From Rufibacter tibetensis (GTDB taxonomy: Bacteria; Bacteroidota; Bacteroidia; Cytophagales; Hymenobacteraceae): a stretch of 64,000 nucleotides of DNA. Location: positions 171,439 to 235,438 of the forward strand of contig NZ_CP012644.1 in NCBI RefSeq assembly GCF_001310085.1, read 5' to 3'. Under the pieces are notes generated by a model. That model was not told where the DNA came from and made no database searches. It saw nothing but the letters and a program-made list of their open reading frames with translations. The position numbers and the translations under genes were made by a program. Shown in pieces: positions 9,110 to 17,662 of the stretch (position 1 is its first letter; the number at the start of each line of letters is the position of its first letter).

Positions 9110-10165
9110 ATGAGAAACCATAAAACCAAAGCAAAAAAAGGGGTATTCCAGGCATGGACAATATTCGCCGCTGCGCTCATGTTAGCCCTGTTTATCCAGA
9201 TTGCCCTACACCTTGGAGAATTGGAACATGTGGCCGCATTGCTTTGGATTGTAGGAGTTATTGTTTTTTTATGGATTGGAAACAGGTTTATCCATGCAAG
9301 GTTAGACTTTATTTACCCCTGGACGGCGCAACCCCTCAGGCGTTTCTTTATTCAATTGCTAAGTAGCAGCCTTTATTCACTGGCTTGCATAAATGCCTCC
9401 TACTATTTTCTGAAAACCCTGTTGGTAGGCCTGCCCCCTGACCTGGAACAAATCCTCGTGCTTAACCTTTATGGCATGTTGTTTATCATTCCGGTATTCT
9501 CCCTGAATTTTGGTTTGTTCTTTATGGCACGCTGGAAAGAAGCTTTTGTCCAATCTGAAAAATACAGGGAGGAAAACCTCCGCACCCGCTTTGAATCGTT
9601 GAAATCACACATTGACCCCCATTTTCTTTTCAACAACCTGAACGTACTTTCCTCGCTCATTGACAAAGCCCCACAGGAGGCGCATCAGTTTCTGGATAAG
9701 TTTGCGGATGTGTACCGGTACGTTTTACAACACCGCGACGAAGAACTGGTAGACCTTGAAACCGAGCTGGCCTTCATACAGTCGTACAGCTTTCTTTTTC
9801 AGCAGCGGTTAAACAAACAATTGCGAATCAAAATTGATGTCCCCTCCGGCAAAAAGCCCCGCTATATTCCTCCTTTGTCGCTGCAGATGCTGGTGGAGAA
9901 TGCGATCAAGCATAACAAGGCGACTGGGGCAAACCCTCTTTCCATAGAGATCTTTCTTGAAAATGAAAGTAGGCTTGCGGTTCGGAATACTTTTCAGCCT
10001 AAGCACAAGGAGCCGTCCGACCTTCCCCAGGTGGGACTTGACAACATCCGGAAAAGATTTGGGTATTTCTCCGAGCAGCCCGTTGTAGTCACGCAAGATG
10101 TCCAATTTTTCACGGTGAAGCTTCCTTTGCTGGAGTGGGAAACCATAGACAGCGGAAAACTTTAA
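9110..10165 (+). CDS. Sensor histidine kinase of the LytS/His_kinase (PF06580) type
   Basis: 351 residues. Four hydrophobic segments in the first ~140 residues form a membrane sensor region with little outside the bilayer. The His_kinase domain carries the phospho-acceptor motif SHIDPHFLFNNLN (His171) and an N-box LVENAIKHN (Asn264), followed by a GLDNIRKRF glycine box. This layout is typical of Bacteroidota LytS-like kinases paired with LytTR regulators. The response-regulator gene starts 45 bases downstream. The upstream repeat protein and the downstream TonB-type receptor suggest the pair watches envelope or nutrient state; the signal is unknown. Confidence 0.93.
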   Translation: MRNHKTKAKKGVFQAWTIFAAALMLALFIQIALHLGELEHVAALLWIVGVIVFLWIGNRFIHARLDFIYPWTAQPLRRFFIQLLSSSLYSLACINASYYFLKTLLVGLPPDLEQILVLNLYGMLFIIPVFSLNFGLFFMARWKEAFVQSEKYREENLRTRFESLKSHIDPHFLFNNLNVLSSLIDKAPQEAHQFLDKFADVYRYVLQHRDEELVDLETELAFIQSYSFLFQQRLNKQLRIKIDVPSGKKPRYIPPLSLQMLVENAIKHNKATGANPLSIEIFLENESRLAVRNTFQPKHKEPSDLPQVGLDNIRKRFGYFSEQPVVVTQDVQFFTVKLPLLEWETIDSGKL

Positions 10166-10210
10166 CTTTACCTGAAAGCTTAAGCGGAACTGAACCTTAA
10201 TCTCAAACTT

Positions 10211-10978
10211 ATGAGGGTTGTTATAATAGAAGATGAGGCTCTGGCTGTTGAAAAACTAACCAAGATGCTCCTGAGCTATGATAAACAGTTGCAGGTGGAG
10301 GCAACTCTCACCTCAGTGGATGAAGCAGTGGCATGGCTTCAGACGCACCCTGCTCCGGATCTTCTCCTGGTAGATATCCATCTCGAGGATGGTCTCTGTT
10401 TTGAGATATTCAAGAAAGTAACCGTTGATAGCCCTGTCATCTTCACAACAGCCTATGACCAGTATGCCATCAAGGCTTTTCAGGTGCATAGCGTTGATTA
10501 CCTGCTTAAACCGATTCAGTACGAGAAGCTGGCCCAAAGCCTGGACAAATTCAAGGCTTTGCAGGCGAGATTCCATCCCCCGGTTCCCCAATTGCGGCTT
10601 GACGATTTGGCGAAACTCATCAATGCAGATCGGAACACCTATAAGTCAAGGTTTCTGGTAAAAGCCGGTGCGCGCATAAGGGCCATAAAATCAGATGAGA
10701 TTGCCTATATCTTCACAGAGCAGAAGACGAATCTGCTGGTTACCAGGGACGGCCTAAGGTATCCCGTAGATTACTCCTTGGATGAGCTCTGCTTGATGCT
10801 TGACACGAACCTTTTCTTCCGGGTAAACCGGCAGCTGGTCATCCATATAGATTCCGCCGCAGAGATTCATCCCTATTTCAAAGGAAGGCTGAAACTTGGA
10901 CTATACCCTCCGCTTGACATGGAAGTCATTATCAGTAGTGACCGCACACCCCTTTTCAAGGAATGGCTGGGTAAATAG
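10211..10978 (+). CDS. LytTR-family response regulator
   Basis: 255 residues. The receiver domain has the acidic pair Glu7-Asp8, phospho-acceptor Asp55 (LLLVDIHLEDG), the switch Thr80 (FTTAYDQYA) and Lys100 (YLLKPI). The C-terminal ~100 residues form a LytTR DNA-binding domain (SRFLVKAGARIRAIKSDEI ... FFRVNRQLVIHIDSA), which contacts direct repeats in target promoters. It is cognate to the adjacent LytS-type kinase. A likely target is the outer-membrane receptor gene 255 bases downstream, or the operon itself; no pair of direct repeats could be picked out with confidence. Confidence 0.95.
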   Translation: MRVVIIEDEALAVEKLTKMLLSYDKQLQVEATLTSVDEAVAWLQTHPAPDLLLVDIHLEDGLCFEIFKKVTVDSPVIFTTAYDQYAIKAFQVHSVDYLLKPIQYEKLAQSLDKFKALQARFHPPVPQLRLDDLAKLINADRNTYKSRFLVKAGARIRAIKSDEIAYIFTEQKTNLLVTRDGLRYPVDYSLDELCLMLDTNLFFRVNRQLVIHIDSAAEIHPYFKGRLKLGLYPPLDMEVIISSDRTPLFKEWLGK

Positions 10979-11233
10979 TTTAAACAAAGTATCAAAACCT
11001 TACCCCTGCCGCTTCCAGTCAGCGATATTTCCTTATTCACTTGAGGCATCAGCCCGCTATCTATAAAATAAACTCCTCAATAGGCTTACATACTCAGGCA
11101 GACCTCAATTCTTAATAGCAGGATCTCCCGATTCAACCAGGTTAAATCCTGCTTGGACAGTGAAGGGTTCAGGAGACAGAAACAAGTTTATACCTTGTGG
11201 TAATCGCTTCCTAACCCATCAGCACGATCCTGC

Positions 11234-14020
11234 ATGTCTGAACACCCAAAACAAATACATCTTCCTGGCGGCAAATGCAAGGTCCCAAAGAGCCTGTTGC
11301 CGCTAGCATTGTTTTTCTTATTCAGTGTTATCCAGGTTGGGGCACAATCCATCGCCGTGACAGGCACAATTCAAAATGCAGCAGATTCAACAGCGTTGCC
11401 AGGTGCCATTGTTTTGCTTCAGCAATCGGATGTCACTTCTCCTGCGGCTGCGTCGACGGATGTGGATGGTAAATTCAGGTTTGAGCGCATAGCTCCGGGA
11501 GAGTACATAGTAAAGGTGACCTACTTTGGATTCAAATCACTTACAAAGTCAGTAAGGGTAGACCAGAGGTCAGTAGACCTGGGAACGTTGCTTTTACAGG
11601 AAGAACCTACAGCGATAAGGGAGATATTGATTATAGGGCATATGGCGCTTGGGGAACAGCTGGGGGATACCACGCAGTTCAACGCTGGCGCCTTTAAGGT
11701 TAACCCAAGTGCCAGCGCAGAGGACCTCGTGCAGAAAATGCCTGGCATAACCATACAGGATGGAAAGATACAGGCGCAAGGCGAAGATGTACAGGAGATC
11801 CTGGTGGATGGGAAACGCTTTTTCGAAGGTGACGTGGACGCTGCTTTGCGCAACCTGCCGGCAGAGGTGATCCAAAATATCCAGATATTTGACAAGCAGA
11901 GCGACCAGGCTGAGTTTAGTGGGTTTAATGATGGCAAAAGGGCCAGGACAATCAACATTGTCACCAAACCTGAGCGCAGGCGGGGGCAGTTTGGGCAAGC
12001 ATCCGCGGGCTATGGAACAGATAGCCGTTATATGCTGGGGGCCAGCGTGAACTTCTTCAGTGGTCACAGGCGCCTTACAGTTACGGGCATAAGAAATAAC
12101 ATAAACGTATCGGACTACTCAATAGGTGAGACCCCGGGTGGAGGCATGAGAGGCCGTAGAGGAGGCTCTAACGGAATCATCACATCAAACAGGATAGGGC
12201 TTAACTTTAGTGATGAGTGGAGGGGCAGGATTGAAATCAGCGGGAACTATGTTCTAGATTATAAACAGTTTGAGCAAGGCCAAAGAAAGGAAAGAAATTA
12301 TTTTCTTTCAGCCACATCCGCTGATTCCGGAAGAGTCTACTCAGAAAACAGCAACAGTTTGAATGCTGATACAAGGCAGCGTTTCACCATGCGGCTGAAG
12401 TACGCCATGAATGACCGCAACGAAATCCTGTTCAAACCTAATTTCTCGATCCGGACAGGAAACTCCGACACCTATTTCTTTGGCCGCACAAGTAACGGCA
12501 ATGGCCCCATCAACCAGACGGAAAATAATGCCTATGGCAATGAAGCTGGCCTTGAAGGGGAAAGCGATCTCCATTTCAGGCATCGTTTCACCAAAAAGGG
12601 GCGTACTTTTTCCACCAGCCTTAAAAACAATTTCAGCACCGGTGAAGGTGAAAGCTACAGGGTTGCAGAAAACATATTCCATAACCAGGAGAACCCATTT
12701 GAAACACTGGATCAGTACAGGAACAACGACAGCAGGGGTTACGCCTGGGAAGCCAATGCCTCCTTTACTGAACCTATTGGCAGGAACGCCAGAATGCAAC
12801 TGGAGTACCAGATCAGTAATAAGGTAGACGACGCTGACAGACGCACTTTCTACCTGGCGGAGCAGACTGGCCACTACACTCTTCTGGATACTACGCTTAG
12901 CAATAGCTTCAAGAGTGATTACCTGACACAGCAAATCAAGTTTGGGTACCAGTACAATGCAAAAAGATTCAGGCTGGAAGGTAAGGCGGAACTCCAGAAA
13001 GCGAAATTAGAGAACAACCAGGAGTTTCCACAGGCATATGGAATGGAACGCGTTTTCTACAGCGTACTTCCATCCGCAGAACTTGAGTATACCTTTTCCG
13101 CATCACGTAATCTCCGTTTGGAATACCAAACCAATACCACTGCCCCTTCATTCAGCCAGCTGCAGGATGTGATAGACCAGTCCAATCCGCTTCATATCAG
13201 ATCGGGAAACCCTGATTTGAAGCAGTCATACCAGAACAGGATATCTTTGAGATACCGGGGTTTCAATCCTCAGACGAATAAAGTCTTTTACGTTGGCTTA
13301 AGAGGTTCCATAACCCAAAACAACATTACCAACAGTACAGTCATAGCTGACAGAGCTATTGCACTAAGTGATGAGGTTGAGTTAAAAGAGGGTTCCCAAT
13401 TTACCCGCCCTGTTAACTTAGATGAAGATTATTGGGATTTAAGAACCTTCTTCAACTATGGGCAGCCGGTACATTTCATAAAATCCAAGGTAAGCTTCAG
13501 TGGTTCCGTGGGTTTTTCCAAACGCCCAGGGATCATCAATGAGCGTACAAACATTTCCAAAGCCACCAACTTCAGGTTGGGTGTTTCCCTTAGCAGTAAC
13601 ATAAGCGAGGAAGTAGATTTCAATCTATCCACTAACTCAAACTATAATATGGTGGAAAACACGCTTCTCCCCCAAAAAAACAACAATTATTTCAACCAAA
13701 GCACAAACTTGAAATACACCTGGGCTTTCCTCAATGGGTTTGTTTACCGCACGGAGCTAAACCACCAGTTCAACGCCGGGCTTTCGGCGGGATATGACAA
13801 CAGTTATCTGCTCTGGAATATGAGTTTGAGCAAGAAAGTTTTCGCTGATAAGAGTGGGGAGATAAGTTTGAGCGTAAACGACCTGCTGGAGCAGAATAAC
13901 AGCATCACCCGCAATGTGACCGAATTATACATAGAGGATGTGCAGTCATCCATCCTGCAGCGGTTCCTTATGCTCACCTTCACGTATAGCATCAAAAATT
14001 TTGCAGGTGGTACTAAATAA
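11234..14020 (+). CDS. TonB-dependent outer-membrane receptor, OMP_b-brl_3 type, with carboxypeptidase-like N-domain
   Basis: 928 residues. After an N-terminal segment with a signal anchor (LPLALFFLFSVIQVGAQ) comes a carboxypeptidase-regulatory-like domain (VTGTIQNAADSTALPGAIV, ~residues 40-115). The plug region follows, with LVQKMPGITIQDGKIQAQGEDVQEILVDGKR split over residues ~155-185. The rest is a long beta-barrel rich in aromatic/Asn strands, of the outer membrane beta-barrel family 3 (PF14905). Such proteins are widespread in Cytophagales and differ from SusC in lacking the SusD partner and the SusC signatures. The substrate is unknown. A factor-independent terminator follows. The start at 11234 leaves a polar 20-residue lead, so a later start is possible. 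Confidence 0.88.
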   Translation: MSEHPKQIHLPGGKCKVPKSLLPLALFFLFSVIQVGAQSIAVTGTIQNAADSTALPGAIVLLQQSDVTSPAAASTDVDGKFRFERIAPGEYIVKVTYFGFKSLTKSVRVDQRSVDLGTLLLQEEPTAIREILIIGHMALGEQLGDTTQFNAGAFKVNPSASAEDLVQKMPGITIQDGKIQAQGEDVQEILVDGKRFFEGDVDAALRNLPAEVIQNIQIFDKQSDQAEFSGFNDGKRARTINIVTKPERRRGQFGQASAGYGTDSRYMLGASVNFFSGHRRLTVTGIRNNINVSDYSIGETPGGGMRGRRGGSNGIITSNRIGLNFSDEWRGRIEISGNYVLDYKQFEQGQRKERNYFLSATSADSGRVYSENSNSLNADTRQRFTMRLKYAMNDRNEILFKPNFSIRTGNSDTYFFGRTSNGNGPINQTENNAYGNEAGLEGESDLHFRHRFTKKGRTFSTSLKNNFSTGEGESYRVAENIFHNQENPFETLDQYRNNDSRGYAWEANASFTEPIGRNARMQLEYQISNKVDDADRRTFYLAEQTGHYTLLDTTLSNSFKSDYLTQQIKFGYQYNAKRFRLEGKAELQKAKLENNQEFPQAYGMERVFYSVLPSAELEYTFSASRNLRLEYQTNTTAPSFSQLQDVIDQSNPLHIRSGNPDLKQSYQNRISLRYRGFNPQTNKVFYVGLRGSITQNNITNSTVIADRAIALSDEVELKEGSQFTRPVNLDEDYWDLRTFFNYGQPVHFIKSKVSFSGSVGFSKRPGIINERTNISKATNFRLGVSLSSNISEEVDFNLSTNSNYNMVENTLLPQKNNNYFNQSTNLKYTWAFLNGFVYRTELNHQFNAGLSAGYDNSYLLWNMSLSKKVFADKSGEISLSVNDLLEQNNSITRNVTELYIEDVQSSILQRFLMLTFTYSIKNFAGGTK

Positions 14021-14044
14021 TCCTATCGCGCTCAATAGCATATA

Positions 14045-14065
14045 GGCTTGCTAGCCAAGCCTTTT
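14045..14065 (+). terminator. Rho-independent terminator after the TonB receptor gene
   Basis: Stem GGCTTG/CAAGCC with loop CTAGC is followed directly by TTTT. It begins 25 bases past the stop codon of the plus-strand receptor gene. Confidence 0.7.
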
Positions 14066-14201
14066 GCCGATGTGCCGGGCTTGATGATTTGATTTTCAAG
14101 TCAGTGCCTGTAAGCGCCTGCACAAGCAGGGATATCAGTTCAGCTCTTGAAAAAGGCAGGCATTCTCCAGACTGATACCCTAAGACAGGTAAAAGACACG
14201 T

Positions 14202-15497
14202 TTACCGCCCTCCTTTTCTAAAACTTCTGCGTTTGTTTTTCATAGGAAGCGGCAATCGTATGTCCGCCTTCCGCAGTTGTGTGGTAGCCAATGAGGCAAA
14301 AATCATTCCCTGCCCTAATTCCAATGCAGCCGGCGCGTCATCTTTATCCAGCAGCGCAAAGGTAACAGTATTCGTTCCATTCACTTCCGTCCATGGCAAG
14401 GCTTTCCCCTGACTTGTCCTCAGCACAGGCAATCCGCGTACGGTTACCGGCTCAGAAAATATCACCTCCACTACCCGTTCCCTAGAACCTATGCGAACCT
14501 CCGTCACTTGGGGAGCATCTGTGCGTTCCGGGTCCCAGCGGTTTTCAAAGGTCCAGGAGGCGGTTATGTCGCTTGGTTTCGGGGAGCCGGCTGCGGCACC
14601 CAGGTTGTCTGCATGCCAGGCAGCATCTCCCCCAGCGCGGTGGCAGTTGTAGAAGAAGACGCGCCTCCCCCATCTGAAATCATCTGTTGGTATAGCCGGG
14701 GCGTTGGTATCCAGTACGTCTTTTGTGGTTTCCGAAAACTGGCACCCTATCAGGTAAAACTGAGAGTCGCGCGGGTAACGGCCCAGGGCATACTCTTTCG
14801 CCCCATCGAAGGTCGAGTTTTTTATGACCAGTTTTTTACGGGGGTCCTTTCCCCCGTCATGCCAGAGGGCTGCCCGGGTATCTACCTCAAAAAAGGAGGA
14901 ATTGGTGACATAGCACCATCCCCTGGGGCAGAGGTAATCAATGTTCCCCTGAAAATGGCAGTTGGCATGGTAATACAAGCCTCCGCCCCTTGCCCAGAGC
15001 GCCACCGTATCATTTCCTTCCGCTATGAAATCGCAATTGGTTGTCAGGATGAAGGAGCCGCGCCCATAAAGCGTAAAGGTATGGCGCCGAAAAGGGTATG
15101 TATTCTGCACCGTCAGGTTCTCCAGCACAATGCCATCCGCAAACACATTCAGCACACCCCTTAAGTCAGCCGGAGGCGCAGTCGCTTTCGGGTCGCGCCG
15201 GGGTAAATCGAACGCAATGCGGGTTCCCCTCCGGCTCTCCCCCCTTAGGGTTACATTGGGCCTCGTGATGTTTACCTGCTCCGCATAAACCCCGTCCCGG
15301 ATAAAAATAACGACCCTGTGCGTATCCGTTATCTCCAGCGAAGCCAATGCCTCCGAAACTGTTTTAAAGTTTCCGGAACCGTCACTGGCTACCGTTATGT
15401 CCGGAGCAAGGGTTGACATCGGGTAAGCAGTGGCCGATAGAGTTAGCAGGAAAAGGAAGAGCCCGCCCATAAACGCCGATTTGACCAAGGACATCAT
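14202..15497 (-). CDS. Divergent pectin methylesterase (CE8 family), secreted, with C-terminal Ig-like domain
   Basis: 431 residues with a signal peptide (MMSLVKSAFMGGLFLFLLTL...ATAYP). The beta-helix begins with ITVASDGSGNFKTVSEALA, the hallmark opening of CE8. The two catalytic aspartates are visible: Asp163 in GNDTV (equivalent to the QDT acid/base) and Asp187 in GNIDYLCP (equivalent to GxVDFIFG). The substrate Arg is in ALGRYPRD. Both glutamines that shape the oxyanion hole in plant and Erwinia enzymes (QAVAL and QDT) look replaced (TFTLY, NDT), so this is a divergent branch. Residues ~320-430 form a separate Ig-like domain (VVEVIFSEPVTVRGLPVL). It is expected to remove methyl esters from homogalacturonan for PL1 and GH28. 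It lies 134 bases downstream of the transporter gene of the RuBisCO-like operon. Confidence 0.85.
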   Translation of the reverse strand: MMSLVKSAFMGGLFLFLLTLSATAYPMSTLAPDITVASDGSGNFKTVSEALASLEITDTHRVVIFIRDGVYAEQVNITRPNVTLRGESRRGTRIAFDLPRRDPKATAPPADLRGVLNVFADGIVLENLTVQNTYPFRRHTFTLYGRGSFILTTNCDFIAEGNDTVALWARGGGLYYHANCHFQGNIDYLCPRGWCYVTNSSFFEVDTRAALWHDGGKDPRKKLVIKNSTFDGAKEYALGRYPRDSQFYLIGCQFSETTKDVLDTNAPAIPTDDFRWGRRVFFYNCHRAGGDAAWHADNLGAAAGSPKPSDITASWTFENRWDPERTDAPQVTEVRIGSRERVVEVIFSEPVTVRGLPVLRTSQGKALPWTEVNGTNTVTFALLDKDDAPAALELGQGMIFASLATTQLRKADIRLPLPMKNKRRSFRKGGR

Positions 15498-15630
15498 ATG
15501 ATGAAGTTTATTAACTCAGAAAACGGGAAAAGCAAAATAACAGGAACCCCGGCAGCAGGAACCGTACAATGGAATGCCTGGTCTATCGTGAAAATTGGCT
15601 GGTTTTATCCAGCGGTATCCCCGGGATTTT

Positions 15631-16995
15631 TCAAACAACTTTCTTTTCAGCAGAGGGTATCGCTGGTTCTTGTGCAATCTCTTCCATTTTCTCCTCCTGT
15701 TCAATTTCTGTTTCCTTAAATAGCGGGTGTCGCCGCCAGTAATTTGCCAGTATAGAGCCGGAAATATTCATCCAAGGGCTGAAAACGGCTGCCGCCAACC
15801 CTACTGTTCCCAGTTTGCCCATTGTCCCGGCTAGCCCAGATGCCATTCCACCATTCTGTAAGCCTACTTCAAACGCCATGGAACGGGCAGAATTTTTATC
15901 CAGTCCCAGCAAGCGACTAAACCAGTAGCCGAGCACATACCCCGCCGTATTATGTATAGCGGCGGCTAGAAACAGCAGGAAGCCCACTTGCAACAGGTTG
16001 TCACGCCCGGCGGCAGTTGTAACGGTGGTAAAATATACTATCCCGAACATGGAAACATAAGGCATAAACCCGTCCAGCTTGTGAAAACGAGTGGCAAGGC
16101 TGTGGTAAAACACTCCCACCACTGCAGCACCAGTCATAAAGCTAAAGATTTCTGCCGCTTTTAAACCTGCAGGACTCAAAGTGTTATCCAGCCAATTCCA
16201 CCCACCCAACGCCAACGCCAGCAACCAGCTTAGGCAAAACAGGGCGATAAAATTAACGGCTCTTCTGCCTTCAGGGCTTGCTTTTTTCAGGTAGTCGTGC
16301 AACAGGGCTGCACCAATTGGGACCAGCACAATCTTGATAATCTCCAGCATCATGTTGATGAATTTGATCTCTACCAGCGTTCCCGCCAAAAGCTTCATCA
16401 TGAACGGTGTAATGAACGGGGCCAGTAGCGTAGCCATGGCGGTTACAGCAACCGACAAGACCAGGTTAGCGCGGGCAATGTAAACCATCACATTAGAGGC
16501 CAGCCCACTGGAACAGGAACCAATCAGGATGATGCCTGCCGCTATTTCATCATCAAAACCGAAGAACTTGGTTAACATAAAGCCCATGAACGGCATGATA
16601 GAAAATTGACACAGCAGGCCTATAAGAACACCGCGGCCCGTAGTAGCCAGTCCCGTAAAATCGCGCAGGCTCATTTGTATGCCCATTCCAAACATTACCA
16701 TCTGCACCACCAGCAGAATCAGCCATGTATTACGGAGGTCGAATTCTCCCCAGTAGAGCAACTGGGTAGGGTATACCATACCGGCAACCACCGCGGCTAT
16801 AATCCAGGCAGTATATTGATACCCTTTGAGAGCCGGAAGTGCCCCCAGGCCAATGGCAAAAGCAACTGCCGTTCCTACAAAAGCTGGCTGCCACAATGAA
16901 GGCATGTCAAGCAGCATACCAATCAGCAGTAGCATAAAGAGCAGGGCGCTCCCCAACAGACAAAGGCCCCTCAACTTCTTTACCGTAGCCCCCAT
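15631..16995 (-). CDS. Bile acid:sodium symporter (BASS/SBF) family transporter
   Basis: 454 residues with about ten hydrophobic segments spread over the length, among them WQPAFVGTAVAFAIGLGALP, LILLVVQMVMFGMGIQM and LLAPFITPFMMKLLAG. The conserved GMGIQMSLRDF and LIGSCSSGLASNVMVYIA blocks match SBF transporters that move organic anions with sodium. It is the last gene of the four-gene operon with the RuBisCO-like protein (1-base gap from the racemase-like gene). Together with the two sugar-acid enzymes this suggests uptake of a branched sugar acid such as apionate or a related acid; the substrate is inference only. The tail after ~430 is polar and cytoplasmic. Confidence 0.88.
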   Translation of the reverse strand: MGATVKKLRGLCLLGSALLFMLLLIGMLLDMPSLWQPAFVGTAVAFAIGLGALPALKGYQYTAWIIAAVVAGMVYPTQLLYWGEFDLRNTWLILLVVQMVMFGMGIQMSLRDFTGLATTGRGVLIGLLCQFSIMPFMGFMLTKFFGFDDEIAAGIILIGSCSSGLASNVMVYIARANLVLSVAVTAMATLLAPFITPFMMKLLAGTLVEIKFINMMLEIIKIVLVPIGAALLHDYLKKASPEGRRAVNFIALFCLSWLLALALGGWNWLDNTLSPAGLKAAEIFSFMTGAAVVGVFYHSLATRFHKLDGFMPYVSMFGIVYFTTVTTAAGRDNLLQVGFLLFLAAAIHNTAGYVLGYWFSRLLGLDKNSARSMAFEVGLQNGGMASGLAGTMGKLGTVGLAAAVFSPWMNISGSILANYWRRHPLFKETEIEQEEKMEEIAQEPAIPSAEKKVV

Positions 16996-16996
16996 C

Positions 16997-17656
16997 TTAC
17001 AATACTGTTGCCAGGTGCTTTACAGCCTGTGGCGGACTGGCAATGATGGGGACACGCTTTTCCGATTCATCCATGGTTTGCACCACACGGGCCATAGAGG
17101 CTTGCGCCATCAAGATAACATCTACCTGCGCGGATAGCTCCCGCAGGGCATCTGTCACCATCGCATCATGTTTGGCAGCATCACCGCTCATCAAGGCCTC
17201 AAATGCGCCTTCACAAAGTCTTGAAGTAAGCTCTATCTCCTTTCCTGCCAGTGAGGCACGGCGTCTTACCAGGTCACTGGTAGGGGCCAGTGTCGTTGGC
17301 AGCGTAGCAACGACCCCTATCTTTCTACCCGTATTTATTGCCAGGTCCACCATGGGTTGGTCTACCCGTAATACTGGGACTTTTGTAAGTAATGCTGCTG
17401 TTTCTACTGCTGCGCCTATTGAGGAGCAGGTCACCATAATAAAGTCGGCACCAGCAGCTTCCGCAGAACCTATATGATCCACTACCCGGCGGGCAGTTGT
17501 TGAAGTCATTTCTCCTTTCGAGATTACATCCTTGATAAGGCTATCGTCCACTATGTTAAAAACATTTATATCAGGCAGCAATTCAGAGCAAAGCTGCTGA
17601 AAAACAGGTACCAGTGTGGCAGAGGTATGAATAAGGCCTAGTGTTTTCTTTTCCAT
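16997..17656 (-). CDS. Aspartate/glutamate racemase-superfamily protein lacking the second catalytic cysteine
   Basis: 219 residues. The N-lobe starts LGLIHTSATLVPVF and the first catalytic Cys lies in VTCSSIG (Cys77). In true two-base racemases a second Cys follows in the C-lobe. Here the corresponding segment is MAQASMAR (183-190) with no Cys, so a cofactor-free racemase mechanism is unlikely. Single-Cys members of the superfamily include decarboxylases and isomerases (arylmalonate decarboxylase, maleate isomerase-like). It is the third gene of the RuBisCO-like operon, 6 bases after the kinase gene and 1 base before the transporter. An isomerase or decarboxylase step on the same sugar acid is a reasonable guess, not shown. 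Confidence 0.82.
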   Translation of the reverse strand: MEKKTLGLIHTSATLVPVFQQLCSELLPDINVFNIVDDSLIKDVISKGEMTSTTARRVVDHIGSAEAAGADFIMVTCSSIGAAVETAALLTKVPVLRVDQPMVDLAINTGRKIGVVATLPTTLAPTSDLVRRRASLAGKEIELTSRLCEGAFEALMSGDAAKHDAMVTDALRELSAQVDVILMAQASMARVVQTMDESEKRVPIIASPPQAVKHLATVL

Positions 17657-17662
17657 ATGATT

